64,000 bases of DNA from Chromatocurvus sp046260765 (GTDB taxonomy: Bacteria > Pseudomonadota > Gammaproteobacteria > Pseudomonadales > Halieaceae), in the NCBI GenBank assembly GCA_046260765.1, contig JBHEOO010000012.1, positions 1-64,000 on the forward strand, written 5' to 3'. Numbering within the stretch: the stretch's first letter is position 1; the number at the start of each line of letters is the position of its first letter. The position numbers and the translations under genes were made by a program. The notes beneath the pieces were generated by a model. The model made no database searches. It was not told the DNA's origin and saw only the letters and a list, made by a program, of their open reading frames with translations. This document shows, piece after piece, positions 44,962-53,567 of the stretch.

Positions 44962-44987
44962 AAAAAGCGGTGTCCATCAGACGCCGC
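44961..44987 (-). terminator. Rho-independent terminator of the minus-strand SDR/reductase operon
   Basis: On the minus strand, GCGGCGTC and GACACCGC (one G-T wobble) flank a 5-nt loop and are followed by six T. It overlaps the last base of the opposite-strand NTF2-like gene's stop codon. Confidence 0.75.
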
Positions 44988-45029
44988 CTCCTGCTCCAGT
45001 CTCTCTCCGAGAGATCCTCGTGCGACGCC

Positions 45030-45812
45030 TCAGACGCCCGGCAGGCCCGCCGTGGCCCCTCCGTCAATGACCATTTCTGAGCCGTTGACGTAGCGCGAGG
45101 CATCCGAGGCGAGGTATAGAAGCAGGGATACAATCTCGTCGCACTGGGCCATACGCCCCGATGGCGATACACCCTCCAGCATCTTCCGGGCTGCCGCCGG
45201 ATCCGGGGCATCGTTGATGGCCTTGCTGATCAGCGCGGTCTCTACGACGCCCGGATGTATCGTATTGCAGCGTATGCCGTTCCTTGCTCGCGCACAGTAT
45301 ACGGCCACGGACTTTGCCAGCAGCCGCAGAGCCCCCTTGGTCGTGGAGTAGGTAACATCGTCGGCCAGCGCCAGCAGACCGTTGATAGAGCTGTTTACCA
45401 CGATTGAGCCGCCGGCATTGTCTGGATTATCTTTCATCAAGGCTATAGCCGCCTTGCAGGTCAACATGCTGCCTGTCAGGTTGATGTCGATGATGCGCTG
45501 CCACGCCTCCAGCGGTACGGTTTCGATGTCGCTATCGCCGGCATTGGTGCCCGCGTTGGCGAAGGCGATATCGAGGCGTCCATAATTCTGCATGATTGCG
45601 GTTTTTACCTGCTCCCAGCCGGCCGCGTCCTGAACCTGATGCTTGACGAAAACGGCACCGCTCGCCGCTGAAATGCGGCTGGCCGCCTCTTCGTTGTTAC
45701 CCGTAAAAACCACCCGGGCGCCCGCGTTGACCAGTCCCTGGACTGCCGCTTCACCGATGCCGCTCGTACCCCCCGTTACCAGCGCTACCTTGCCCGAAAG
45801 CTGCTCGCTCAT
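45030..45812 (-). CDS. Short-chain dehydrogenase/reductase
   Basis: Encodes 260 aa. TGGTSGIG at residues 13-20, NAGTNAG replacing NNAG, Ser in VNSSINGLLAL and Y-x3-K in YSTTK. C-terminus GSEMVIDGGATAGLPGV. GGAG lies 5 bp before ATG 45812. Second gene after a CurA-type reductase (35-bp gap) and followed by the terminator at 44961. Confidence 0.88.
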   Translation of the reverse strand: MSEQLSGKVALVTGGTSGIGEAAVQGLVNAGARVVFTGNNEEAASRISAASGAVFVKHQVQDAAGWEQVKTAIMQNYGRLDIAFANAGTNAGDSDIETVPLEAWQRIIDINLTGSMLTCKAAIALMKDNPDNAGGSIVVNSSINGLLALADDVTYSTTKGALRLLAKSVAVYCARARNGIRCNTIHPGVVETALISKAINDAPDPAAARKMLEGVSPSGRMAQCDEIVSLLLYLASDASRYVNGSEMVIDGGATAGLPGV

Positions 45813-45847
45813 AGTGACTCCGTTATCATTTCTCGTTGTTGATCCCG

Positions 45848-46894
45848 TCATTCTGCGTCCGGGGCCGCATCCAGTCGCACCAGGAGCTTGCCTTCATTCC
45901 TGCCGCTGAACAGGCGGGAGTAAGCCTCGACCGTATTTTCCAGGCCATTCACAATATCCTCGCGAAAATGCAGCTGCCCCTCATCCAGCCAGCCACGGAT
46001 ATCGTCGATCGCGGCATCAAACCGATCAACGTAGTTGGTTGTCAGCAGGCCTTTTACCGTGGCGCTGCGGGCAAGAATCTGCCAGTAGTTATAGGGACCG
46101 GGAACAGGCTCCGTCGCATTGTAGGTGGAAATTGCGCCGCAGAAGACCACCCGCGCATGGTCCGCGAGGTTCAGCAGGGCGGCGTCCAGCACTGCGCCAC
46201 CCACGTTATCGAAGTAGATGTTAACGCGTTCGGGGCAGGTCGCGGCGATGGCCGCGGCGAGGTCGTCCGTTGCCTTGTAATTGATGGCGGCATCAAAGCC
46301 CATCTCGCCGGTCAGGCGCTCGCACTTTGCGTCGCTGCCGGCAATGCCGACCACGCGACAGCCATGAATGCGTGCAATCTGTCCAGCGATGGAGCCGACG
46401 GCACCCGCCGCCGCGCTGATCAGGACGGTCTCGCCAGGCTGCGGTTGGCCGAGTTCCAGCATGCCAAAGTAGGGCGTCAGGCCCATGGCCCCGCTGAAGA
46501 TGCTCAGATGGTAGTGCAGCGGATAGTCGCCGACGGGCTCTGCGCGGGTCAGCGCGTCACCGTGCGTTGTGCTGTATTCCTCCCAGGCGTTGGCGGCCAG
46601 GCCGAGGACTCTGTCGCCGACGCAAAATCCAGCGTGCCTGCTCTCAATAACCACGCCCAGCGTTGTGCTCCGTATAGGCTCGCCAATACCTATGGGTGGC
46701 AGATAGCTGACGGCATCGTTCATCCAGTCACGCTGCGCTGGATCCAGTGAAAGATACTGGTTTTTGATAACGACTTCGCCGTCGTTGGCTGGACGAATCG
46801 TGCCGGAGCGCAGCTGAATGTCGTCTGCAGTTGGAACGCCGCGGGGGCGCTTGCTTAAGACGAGTTGAAGGTTGCGGGATTCCGACACCGGCAT
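45848..46894 (-). CDS. NADP-dependent medium-chain reductase, CurA/prostaglandin-reductase type (1 of 3)
   Basis: Encodes 348 aa. Zinc-free MDR fold: RPRGVPTADD at the N-terminus, YLSLDPAQRDWM, and nucleotide-binding ISAAAGAVGSIAGQIARIHG at about residues 152-171; FDNVGGAVLDAAL and CGAISTYNATEPVPGPYNY are signatures of 2-alkenal/enone reductases. It probably reduces an alpha,beta-unsaturated ketone with NADPH. Paralogues at 49164 and 61263. Divergent from the SRPBCC operon with operator G between. Confidence 0.88.
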   Translation of the reverse strand: MPVSESRNLQLVLSKRPRGVPTADDIQLRSGTIRPANDGEVVIKNQYLSLDPAQRDWMNDAVSYLPPIGIGEPIRSTTLGVVIESRHAGFCVGDRVLGLAANAWEEYSTTHGDALTRAEPVGDYPLHYHLSIFSGAMGLTPYFGMLELGQPQPGETVLISAAAGAVGSIAGQIARIHGCRVVGIAGSDAKCERLTGEMGFDAAINYKATDDLAAAIAATCPERVNIYFDNVGGAVLDAALLNLADHARVVFCGAISTYNATEPVPGPYNYWQILARSATVKGLLTTNYVDRFDAAIDDIRGWLDEGQLHFREDIVNGLENTVEAYSRLFSGRNEGKLLVRLDAAPDAE

Positions 46895-46964
46895 CTCTCC
46901 TTGGCGTGGATTTGCTATTACATTAATTTTTGCAAAGGCCGAGAGTAATAGCCCCTTATTAAAA

Positions 46965-46982
46965 AAGCAAACAGGTTTGACT
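46965..46982. promoter_or_regulatory. Operator site G (CAAAC-N2-GTTTG core)
   Basis: Reads AAGCA aacaggtt TGACT, containing the near-perfect inner palindrome CAAACAGGTTTG. Lies between divergent reductase and SRPBCC genes. Confidence 0.55.
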
Positions 46983-47070
46983 TTTATGGGGTGCGGAATT
47001 AATCTCGTGTTTCTACAGCGATTTATCGAACACTATAAAACCTATAAGTCAGCAAGCAACAGGTCGTTAC

Positions 47071-47520
47071 ATGAAGCACACAGTCAATGCGTCACGAGAA
47101 ATCTCAGCCGGCCCGGAGATGCTTTGGCGCCTGATCGAGGATTTCGGCAATATAGAAGCCTGGTGGCCAGAAGGCACCGCCGTCAATATACAGCGTGTTG
47201 AGCTGGAGGGTAGCGGTGTTGGCATGATCCGCCACATCTATAATGAAGGTATGCCTGCGCCAGTCAGCGAGCAGCTCGATGACCTGGATCACGATTCCCT
47301 GTCCTGGAAATTGTCCATTGTCGGTGAGCGACCGGTGGGATTGCTCAGGTACAGTGCGTCGGGTGTGATTACGCCACTCAGTGACGCACACTCCAGAATT
47401 GAATACCTGGGGGAATTCGAGGCCGAGCCCGGACGCGAGGAAGAGGCGCGGCAGTTTTTGCTCGGCGCTTATGAGCTTATGTTCGACGGTCTTGGCCAGG
47501 CAGCAGCACGCGCTGCCTAG
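47071..47520 (+). CDS. SRPBCC (START/polyketide-cyclase-like) protein
   Basis: Encodes 149 aa. MKHTVNASREISAGPEMLWRLIEDFGNIEAWWP is the typical opening of the helix-grip SRPBCC fold, which binds hydrophobic ligands in a deep pocket. Later GVGMIRHIYNEGM and DDLDHDSLSWKLSI fit the beta sheet. It leads an operon with an ABM protein and a Rieske oxygenase and may bind or cyclise a pathway intermediate. Confidence 0.8.
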   Translation: MKHTVNASREISAGPEMLWRLIEDFGNIEAWWPEGTAVNIQRVELEGSGVGMIRHIYNEGMPAPVSEQLDDLDHDSLSWKLSIVGERPVGLLRYSASGVITPLSDAHSRIEYLGEFEAEPGREEEARQFLLGAYELMFDGLGQAAARAA

Positions 47521-47608
47521 CAGCACCTGCTGGCGCACGCCGGGCCCTTTGCATACAGGTCTTCAGCCCCGAAATCCCTGCATAATTATATCTGATGAGG
47601 AACGCACG

Positions 47609-47923
47609 ATGCTCGCAATAATAGCCAAACTCGAGTTCACCCCCGCCGACATGCCGGCATTTATGGAAGCGGCGAAGCCGCTGATCCACCAGACCCGGGT
47701 AGAGGAAGGCTGCGAGCTTTACGCAATGGCAACCGACATTGATGAGCCCGGCGTCGTGTGGATATCAGAGCAGTGGTCGTCGCTGGAGACACTCAACGCC
47801 CACCTTGCCAGCCCCCACATCGCTGGCTTTATGGAAAAAATAGCTACCCTGAACATGCTGAACATTGATGCGCGTCAATACGAAGTGTCATCCGTCGGCC
47901 CGGTGGACACGTCGGGGCACTGA
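47609..47923 (+). CDS. Antibiotic-biosynthesis-monooxygenase (ABM) domain protein
   Basis: Encodes 104 aa. LAIIAKLEFTPADMPAFMEAAKPLIHQTRVEEGCELYA is the ferredoxin-like ABM fold front; VVWISEQWSSLETLNAHLASPH matches the second half. Family members are small cofactor-free oxygenases or have unknown roles. ATG at 47609 follows GAGG; the downstream Rieske gene begins after 39 bp. Confidence 0.8.
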   Translation: MLAIIAKLEFTPADMPAFMEAAKPLIHQTRVEEGCELYAMATDIDEPGVVWISEQWSSLETLNAHLASPHIAGFMEKIATLNMLNIDARQYEVSSVGPVDTSGH

Positions 47924-47962
47924 CAGACGACGCCCCAGCGGACGACATACGAGGAGAGTCCA

Positions 47963-49138
47963 ATGGAATTCCATAGCCAGTACAACGATGCCGTCAAGCG
48001 CATGATCGATTACGTCGATAACGACAGCACCGATCTTGCGGATGACGTCATGCAACTCAAGGCGTCAAGTTATACCGATCCGGCCGTCTGGAACGCCGAG
48101 ATGGAAAAAATCTTCAAGCGGTTGCCCATGATGGTGGGACTGTCCGTGGAGATTCCCGAGCCTGGCTGTTTCAAGACCCTGTCGATACTGGGAGTGCCAC
48201 TGCTGGTGACGCGACAGCAGGATGGTTCCGCGAAGGTCATGCTCAACGTCTGCAGTCATCGCGGCATGAAGCTGACGTCGGAACCCTGCGGTGAGAGACG
48301 TCTGTTTACCTGCCCCTATCACAGCTGGTCCTACGGCATTGATGGACGCCTGCGTGGCGTCGCGGAACCGAAGAAATTCGGTAAAGTGGAGCGAGAGGAA
48401 CTGGGGCTGACCGTTCTGGCGTCCTATGAGCGGGGTGGTTTGATATTCGCCGCGCTTACGCCGGGGGATACGCCGGATTTCGAAGGCTTTCTTTCGGGCA
48501 TGATTGACGACGTGGAAAAGAAGGGCTTTGAAAACTGGCACTTCTGCGGCAAGCGCGAGGTCTACGGCGCCAACTGGAAAGTGGCTTATGATGGCTATCT
48601 CGAAGGCTACCATTTTGCTGCGGCGCATCCCGAGACGATAAATCCCCGCACCTACTCGAATATCATGGACTTTGAGGCCCATGGTCCGCACATACGCATC
48701 GGTTTTCCGCAGCGCAGTATCGACAAGCTGAAAGCGATTCCGGATGATCAGCTGTGGCAGCATGAAAATGACGGCTACGATTTCATTCGCCTGTTTTTCC
48801 CCAATATCTCGATATTTGTGGCGCCAGAGATCACCCAGATCGCCCAGTTGATTCCTGGGCCGACGCCCGGCGAGAACACCACCATTCTTTATTTTCTCAA
48901 GCCAGATTCCCCCAAGGATGAGGCTGAGACAGCAGAAAATGAGGCAATGGTCGATTTCCTACAGACCGTTGTAGACAAGGAAGATTATCAACTTGGCCTG
49001 CAGGTTCAGCGGGGTCTTGAGGCCGACCCGGGGAAGACGCTGATGTTCGGTCGCAATGAACGCGGTAACCAGTACTTCCATCGCTGGGTAGACTACTACA
49101 TCAATAACGATGGCAGCCAAGCTGAGCCCACGCTGTAG
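47963..49138 (+). CDS. Rieske non-haem iron oxygenase, alpha subunit (3 of 4)
   Basis: Encodes 391 aa. Rieske ligands C97-x-H99 (CSHRG) and C117-x2-H120 (CPYHS); iron ligands probably H217 and H222 (GYHFAAAHP). It is shorter than and clearly different from the oxygenases at 31796 and 42969, so a separate hydroxylation step is likely. Last gene of the 47071 operon, converging with a CurA-type reductase gene. Confidence 0.9.
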   Translation: MEFHSQYNDAVKRMIDYVDNDSTDLADDVMQLKASSYTDPAVWNAEMEKIFKRLPMMVGLSVEIPEPGCFKTLSILGVPLLVTRQQDGSAKVMLNVCSHRGMKLTSEPCGERRLFTCPYHSWSYGIDGRLRGVAEPKKFGKVEREELGLTVLASYERGGLIFAALTPGDTPDFEGFLSGMIDDVEKKGFENWHFCGKREVYGANWKVAYDGYLEGYHFAAAHPETINPRTYSNIMDFEAHGPHIRIGFPQRSIDKLKAIPDDQLWQHENDGYDFIRLFFPNISIFVAPEITQIAQLIPGPTPGENTTILYFLKPDSPKDEAETAENEAMVDFLQTVVDKEDYQLGLQVQRGLEADPGKTLMFGRNERGNQYFHRWVDYYINNDGSQAEPTL

Positions 49139-49151
49139 CGGGGCTCATTTA

Positions 49152-49167
49152 CTAGCGCCTTCGCTAG
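49152..49167. terminator. Small hairpin between convergent Rieske and reductase genes
   Basis: Arms CTAGCG and CGCTAG with a CCTT loop, overlapping the reductase stop codon; no T-run. Confidence 0.35.
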
Positions 49168-50186
49168 GCGAGGTCGTGGTCGAGGCGCAGAATCAGCTTG
49201 CCCTTGTTGGAACCGTCAAACAGCTTGTGAAACGCGTTCAGCGTGTTCTCAAAGCCATCGACGATGTCCTCACGAAAGGTCACCTTGCCGTCGCGCAGCA
49301 GTTCTGACATACCCTGGATGCCCTCGGGGAAGCGCTCGACATAATTGCTTACCAGGAAACCCTGTATCGTTACGCTGCGCGCCAGCACCTGCCACCAGTT
49401 GTAGGGGCCGGGGACCGGGTCAGGGCTGTTATAGGTGGAGATGCTGCCGCAGAAAACGATTCTGGCGCCCGCGTTCAGATTCAGCAGGGCGGCATCGAGG
49501 GTGTCGCCACCGACGTTGTCAAAGAAGATGTCCACTCCCTCGGGGCAGGCGTCGGCAATGGCCTGGGTCAAGGGTCCGCAGGTGCGGTAATTGATCGCGG
49601 CATCAAAGCCCAGCTCCGAGCAGATCCACGCGCACTTTTCATCGCTGCCCGCGAGGCCAACCACGCGGCAGCCCCTGCTTTTGGCAATCTGTCCACCGAC
49701 CGAGCCAACGGCGCCCGCCGCGGCGCTCATCAGCAGGGTTTTACCCGGTGCCGGATCGGCGGCGTCAAGAATACCGAAATAGGCCGTCATGCCGACGGCG
49801 CCCAGAATATTGAGGAAATAGTGCGGCGGAAACTCTGACTGGGCGGGAATCTTGCCGGCGTAATCACCGGGGGCGCAGCTGTATGCGCTCCAGCCCATCA
49901 GGCCTGTCACGTGGTCACCCTCGGTAAAGGACGGGTGTCTGCTCGCTACCACGGTGCCGAGTGTTGTGCTGCGAACCGGGTCGCCCAGGGCGATAGGCGG
50001 CAGGTAGCTGGGTGTGTCGTCCATCCAGCCACGGATTGCCGGATCCAGTGAGAAATAGTGGTTCCTCACCAGGATTTCACCCTCGCCCGGCTCAGGCATG
50101 GGAGATTCCTCTAGAACCACATCATCAGGCGTCGGGATACCTTTTGGGCGCTGCCGAAGAATGAATTGCCGGTTGCTTGTCTGCAT
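49164..50186 (-). CDS. NADP-dependent medium-chain reductase, CurA-type (2 of 3)
   Basis: Encodes 340 aa, similar to the protein at 45848 over its full length (ISTYNSPDPVPGPYNWWQVL; MSAAAGAVGSVGGQIAKSRG for cofactor binding). ATG at 50186 has GAGG 8 bp upstream. Single gene; operator I lies upstream, shared with the divergent Rieske ferredoxin. Confidence 0.88.
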   Translation of the reverse strand: MQTSNRQFILRQRPKGIPTPDDVVLEESPMPEPGEGEILVRNHYFSLDPAIRGWMDDTPSYLPPIALGDPVRSTTLGTVVASRHPSFTEGDHVTGLMGWSAYSCAPGDYAGKIPAQSEFPPHYFLNILGAVGMTAYFGILDAADPAPGKTLLMSAAAGAVGSVGGQIAKSRGCRVVGLAGSDEKCAWICSELGFDAAINYRTCGPLTQAIADACPEGVDIFFDNVGGDTLDAALLNLNAGARIVFCGSISTYNSPDPVPGPYNWWQVLARSVTIQGFLVSNYVERFPEGIQGMSELLRDGKVTFREDIVDGFENTLNAFHKLFDGSNKGKLILRLDHDLA

Positions 50187-50261
50187 GCCGATTGCCTCTT
50201 TTATGTGTGTGGGTTGCAAGCGCTATGAGTAACTATCCTGCGCGATATTGACCTGCATTAA

Positions 50262-50279
50262 AAGCGGTGCTGATGGTTT
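50262..50279. promoter_or_regulatory. Operator site I (degenerate AANCA-N8-TGNTT)
   Basis: Reads AAGCG gtgctgat GGTTT: one mismatch in each half, same 8-bp spacing. Between the divergent reductase and ferredoxin genes. Confidence 0.45.
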
Positions 50280-50357
50280 TTTATTGTCTGTTTGTTAGAA
50301 TCAGACGCGTGCTGGCACAATTCCAGTCCAATAAAATCAGTGCAGGAGAATTGTCGG

Positions 50358-50669
50358 ATGGCCCAGTTCCACACCGTGTTCGCAGCCACGGATCTTGAGA
50401 AAAACAGCTCGCGCGCTGTGGATGTTGCGGGTCATCAGGTTCTAGTCTGCAATGCAGGTGGTGAATTCTATGCCGTGCAGAATCTGTGTACGCACCAGGC
50501 GTCGCCACTGGAAGGCGGGCGTATTCGCAACTGCTTTATTTCCTGCCCATTGCACGGTGCGCGCTTTGACCTGCGTGATGGCTCTACCAAGGGTGCGCTG
50601 ACCTCGCAGGCGCTCAGGACGTATGAGGTCCGGGTTATTGAGGGGACGGTTGAAGTCGCAGTGGACTGA
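50358..50669 (+). CDS. Rieske-type ferredoxin
   Basis: Encodes 103 aa. [2Fe-2S] ligands C44-x-H46 (LCTHQ) and C63-x2-H66 (CPLHG). Small soluble Rieske ferredoxins pass electrons from a reductase to oxygenase alpha subunits, so this is the likely donor to one or more of the four oxygenases nearby. AGGAG lies 9 bp before the ATG at 50358. No reductase gene is in the window. Confidence 0.9.
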   Translation: MAQFHTVFAATDLEKNSSRAVDVAGHQVLVCNAGGEFYAVQNLCTHQASPLEGGRIRNCFISCPLHGARFDLRDGSTKGALTSQALRTYEVRVIEGTVEVAVD

Positions 50670-50690
50670 TGGCTGCGGCGGGAGCGGGGC

Positions 50691-51071
50691 TCAGTCGCTG
50701 CCTGCGCCGTTCGCAATCCATGTCTCGATTTTTTTGATATCGCTCTCGATCAGGCTGGCTGCACCGAAGGGCATGCGGGCGCCGGAGCCGCCCACCTTCA
50801 GGTGCGTCCCGCGGAGCTTGTGCAGGAGGTAGCTTGCCTCTGGCTCGGCGGGCCTGACCAGCAGCATATCGGCGCCAGTGGCCTGGCGGCCCACCAGGGA
50901 GGCATGCGCGGCAGCGCCATGTAGCGCAAGATTTCCCGGCTCGCTTCCCATCAGGTGACAGGATGCGCAGCGGCTTTCGAGCAGGGGTATTATCGTGCTG
51001 GAAAAGTCGCCCTCTGCGGCACTCTCTGTCGCCGCGGTCAGGATCAGCAGCGCCGCTGCCAGGCTCCTCAT
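50691..51071 (-). CDS. Periplasmic c-type cytochrome, monohaem
   Basis: Encodes 126 aa. A Sec signal (residues 1-19, MRSLAAALLILTAATESAA) precedes a haem-binding C-x2-C-H (CASCH, residues 35-39); MPFGAASLIESDIKKIETWI supplies a candidate axial Met100 and the closing helix. The ATG overlaps the flavoprotein stop by 4 bp. Co-translation and a shared periplasmic address suggest it takes electrons from that flavoprotein. Confidence 0.88.
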   Translation of the reverse strand: MRSLAAALLILTAATESAAEGDFSSTIIPLLESRCASCHLMGSEPGNLALHGAAAHASLVGRQATGADMLLVRPAEPEASYLLHKLRGTHLKVGGSGARMPFGAASLIESDIKKIETWIANGAGSD

Positions 51072-52819
51072 GCCTTGCCCACCACGTGTCTGCCCGCAAT
51101 ATTGCCAAAGGTCAGGGCCAGCCCGATAGTGCCGCCCGCTCCGGTATAGGCCTGCCGGGTGGGGCTGGCGATACAGTTGCCCGCCCCATAAAGCCCTGGA
51201 ATCGGCGCGCCGTCCGCCCCCAGTACCTGCGCGCTGGCGTTGATCAGCGGACCGCCGTTGGTGTCGAGGGCGCCGGCGCCGAGGATAAAGGCGTGATAGG
51301 GGCCAGACGCCGCCAGTGGGTGCATGGTCGGATTCGGGTACGGATTTTCCGCATAGGTGGTGTTGGGGTTGCGCGGCGAGAACAGGCCGTGCCAATCGCG
51401 GTCATACTCGTGCTGCCCGCGCTGGTGCTCCTCGTCCACCCCGGCAATGGCATAGGCGTTGAAGCGGTCGATACTGCTGGCCAGTGTGCCTGCGAACCCA
51501 TCGGACAGCTGCACATGCGCAATTTGCTGGGCGTGCCGGGCAAGACGCTCCTGTATCTGCTTTGTCAGGCCTGTCAGGCTGTCTGATGTAATCAGCGCGG
51601 GAGACTCTTGCACATTCGCGGGGAAGGGATAGGCACCGGCAAAGGCATCCAGGCTGCGCTGGTCGAATATCATGAACTGCAGCTGGTTCGGGTACTCCTC
51701 CCGTGTGGGGTCGTAGCTGAAGTGGCTGCGGGTGCGGTCGTTGTAGTTGCGCTTTTCGTTGGTTACGCGCTGTCCGTATTTATTTACCACCAGCATTGAG
51801 TCGCCGGGCAGGACAAATGCCCCCAGCGCGACGGAACGGTTGGCCAGCGCTTCCTCCACCACAACCTGGGTACGCCAGGCTGTGTGCAGTGCGCCCATAA
51901 TGGCGCCGGCACTGCTGCCGATTCTGATGAAGTCACCGGTGGAGCCGGGCATGGCGCAGGAGCCATACAGAAAGGTCTGGTGCGTATCACTCAGCGCCAC
52001 GTTGTGGGCAAAACCCCCCGTGCCGAAAACCACTCCGCGGCGGGCCCGTATATGCAGCGTGCCCCCGGCGTGTTCCACTGCTGCCCCGATGACGCGGCCA
52101 TCGCGCATGTGCAGCTCGCTTACGCGGTGACCGGTGAGTATGGGGACGTCATTCGCCCGCAGCCAGGCGGCCAGCTGCGCGGCCAGGGAGCCACCGCCCT
52201 CGCTGGAACCGGCGCCCGCGGCGGGCTCCAGCGCGCGTCCGCGCGGCACCTTGTTCTCCGGCAGGTGGTCTGCGTAGTCGGGTGCATATTTGTCGACGTG
52301 CCACATCTTGAACTCGCGGAAGGACGCCGCGCCGACCTCCTCGAGGAAGTCGATGGTGCTGGCGCCGTTGTCATAGAATGCTGCCAGCAGGTCGAACTCC
52401 AGCCGGGATAATCCGAGGGTGTCGCTGTCCGGCGTGTATTTGCCCGGGTAGGCGTAGCGTGCAAGGTAGCGTAGGCAATCCTCCCGCCCGTCTTCGATGC
52501 CTCGTGCGCGCAGGAAGCGGTGGTTTGGAATCCAGGTGACGCCGCCGGACTTTCCCGTGGTACCGCCGGAAATAGGCAGCTTTTCCAGCACGACCACACT
52601 CGCCCCCGCATCCGCTGCAGCAATCGCGGCGCTACAGGCAGCCGCGCCGCTACCGACGCAGATCACGTCCACTTCCCGATCCCAGGTCTCGGGCAGCGCG
52701 TTTCCAGCTGCCGCTTGCCCGCTTCCCGGTGTGAGGGCCAGCGCTGTAGCGCCGACGCCCAGTCCCAGTAGTTCGCGTCGCCGGACGCCGGTTGTCCTGT
52801 TATTGTCTTGCTGGCTCAT
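51068..52819 (-). CDS. Tat-exported FAD dehydrogenase, 3-ketosteroid-dehydrogenase-like
   Basis: Encodes 583 aa. A twin-arginine signal (RRRELLGLGV at residues 13-22, hydrophobic core, then cleavage near GQAAAG) precedes the FAD motif VDVICVGSGAAACSAAIAAA at about 50-69. The fold is that of the fumarate-reductase/KstD flavoprotein family: VVLEKLPISGGTTGKSGG, GVVFGTGGFAHN, GNCIASPTRQAYTGAGGTIG at the C-terminus. KstD enzymes introduce a 1,2-double bond in 3-ketosteroids and are normally cytoplasmic; this one should act in the periplasm, paired with the cytochrome c at 50691. A related keto-acid or urocanate-type substrate is also possible. Confidence 0.85.
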   Translation of the reverse strand: MSQQDNNRTTGVRRRELLGLGVGATALALTPGSGQAAAGNALPETWDREVDVICVGSGAAACSAAIAAADAGASVVVLEKLPISGGTTGKSGGVTWIPNHRFLRARGIEDGREDCLRYLARYAYPGKYTPDSDTLGLSRLEFDLLAAFYDNGASTIDFLEEVGAASFREFKMWHVDKYAPDYADHLPENKVPRGRALEPAAGAGSSEGGGSLAAQLAAWLRANDVPILTGHRVSELHMRDGRVIGAAVEHAGGTLHIRARRGVVFGTGGFAHNVALSDTHQTFLYGSCAMPGSTGDFIRIGSSAGAIMGALHTAWRTQVVVEEALANRSVALGAFVLPGDSMLVVNKYGQRVTNEKRNYNDRTRSHFSYDPTREEYPNQLQFMIFDQRSLDAFAGAYPFPANVQESPALITSDSLTGLTKQIQERLARHAQQIAHVQLSDGFAGTLASSIDRFNAYAIAGVDEEHQRGQHEYDRDWHGLFSPRNPNTTYAENPYPNPTMHPLAASGPYHAFILGAGALDTNGGPLINASAQVLGADGAPIPGLYGAGNCIASPTRQAYTGAGGTIGLALTFGNIAGRHVVGKA

Positions 52820-52917
52820 GCTTATATCCCGCCTCAGCCACCTGACAGTGACTGGCTGCTTCAGGTTCGCTGGATGAATTGACTTTGAAAGCAGTGCTCA
52901 TTCTTAAAGGGCTATGC

Positions 52918-53361
52918 TCAGTCCTCCAGCGTGATGCCAATGTCGCCTTCGCTGTGCAGCGTGTGCAGTTCCCTGCGCAGGAACACCCAGCGCTCGCCGC
53001 GCTTCTCCAGCGTATCGCGGTATTCGCCCCACACGGTGTAGCGCTTGCCCTCATTCTCGCCGATGCCGATATGAATGGCCTGCAGGTAGCTGCGCGCGGT
53101 CCCCTTTGCGCCATCGACCTCGATGTCTACCGTACCAATCAGATGCTGGGTTACCCCGCACTGCGTAATTACTCGGCGGACGAAGTCAGCAGCGGCATCA
53201 GGACCGAGAAATTCGCCCAGGCCGTGGTAGACGGTTACGCTGTTTTCGTCGAAAAGTTGTTTCAATTTCGGCCAGTCTCGCGTGTCGATTGCGAAGGCAT
53301 ACTGATTAAGGGTTGAGTGAATTGCGCGGACATCCGTCGCGGCGTCTGACTGGTTCTCCAT
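52918..53361 (-). CDS. NTF2/SnoaL-like protein (2 of 3)
   Basis: Encodes 147 aa. AIHSTLNQYAFAIDTRDWPKLKQLF followed by VTVYHGLG and beta strands ending WVFLRRELHTLHS. AGGAG is 7 bp before the ATG. Heads the operon with the Tat flavoprotein and cytochrome (98-bp gap), and may be an isomerase for their product. Operator H lies upstream. Confidence 0.8.
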   Translation of the reverse strand: MENQSDAATDVRAIHSTLNQYAFAIDTRDWPKLKQLFDENSVTVYHGLGEFLGPDAAADFVRRVITQCGVTQHLIGTVDIEVDGAKGTARSYLQAIHIGIGENEGKRYTVWGEYRDTLEKRGERWVFLRRELHTLHSEGDIGITLED

Positions 53362-53426
53362 GGCGATGCTCCTGATATTTTTTATGGCAAGCCTGATTCA
53401 AGGTTATAGCGCATTCTAATGAATAA

Positions 53427-53444
53427 AATCAAACATGTTTGACT
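53427..53444. promoter_or_regulatory. Operator site H (perfect inner palindrome TCAAACATGTTTGA)
   Basis: Reads AATCA aacatgtt TGACT. The inner 14 bp are a perfect palindrome that fits both the TNNAACNNGTTNNA pattern of KstR and CAAAC-N2-GTTTG of PsrA-like regulators. Lies between divergent NTF2-like and SDR genes. Confidence 0.65.
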
Positions 53445-53567
53445 TTTTGAGGGCTGTCAGTATGCTCGGGTAAAGTGGCTTTGAATAATGACTGTGTCCA
53501 TCTAAAAACAAGACGAAAATAAAGTCGTCGGGTTTATTGCTGCTGGCATCATTCTGGGAGAAATAAC

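Noticed and set aside
51068..52819. Naming the Tat flavoprotein kstD
   Set aside because: Family resemblance is clear but the active-site tyrosines cannot be assigned with certainty and export is unusual for KstD.
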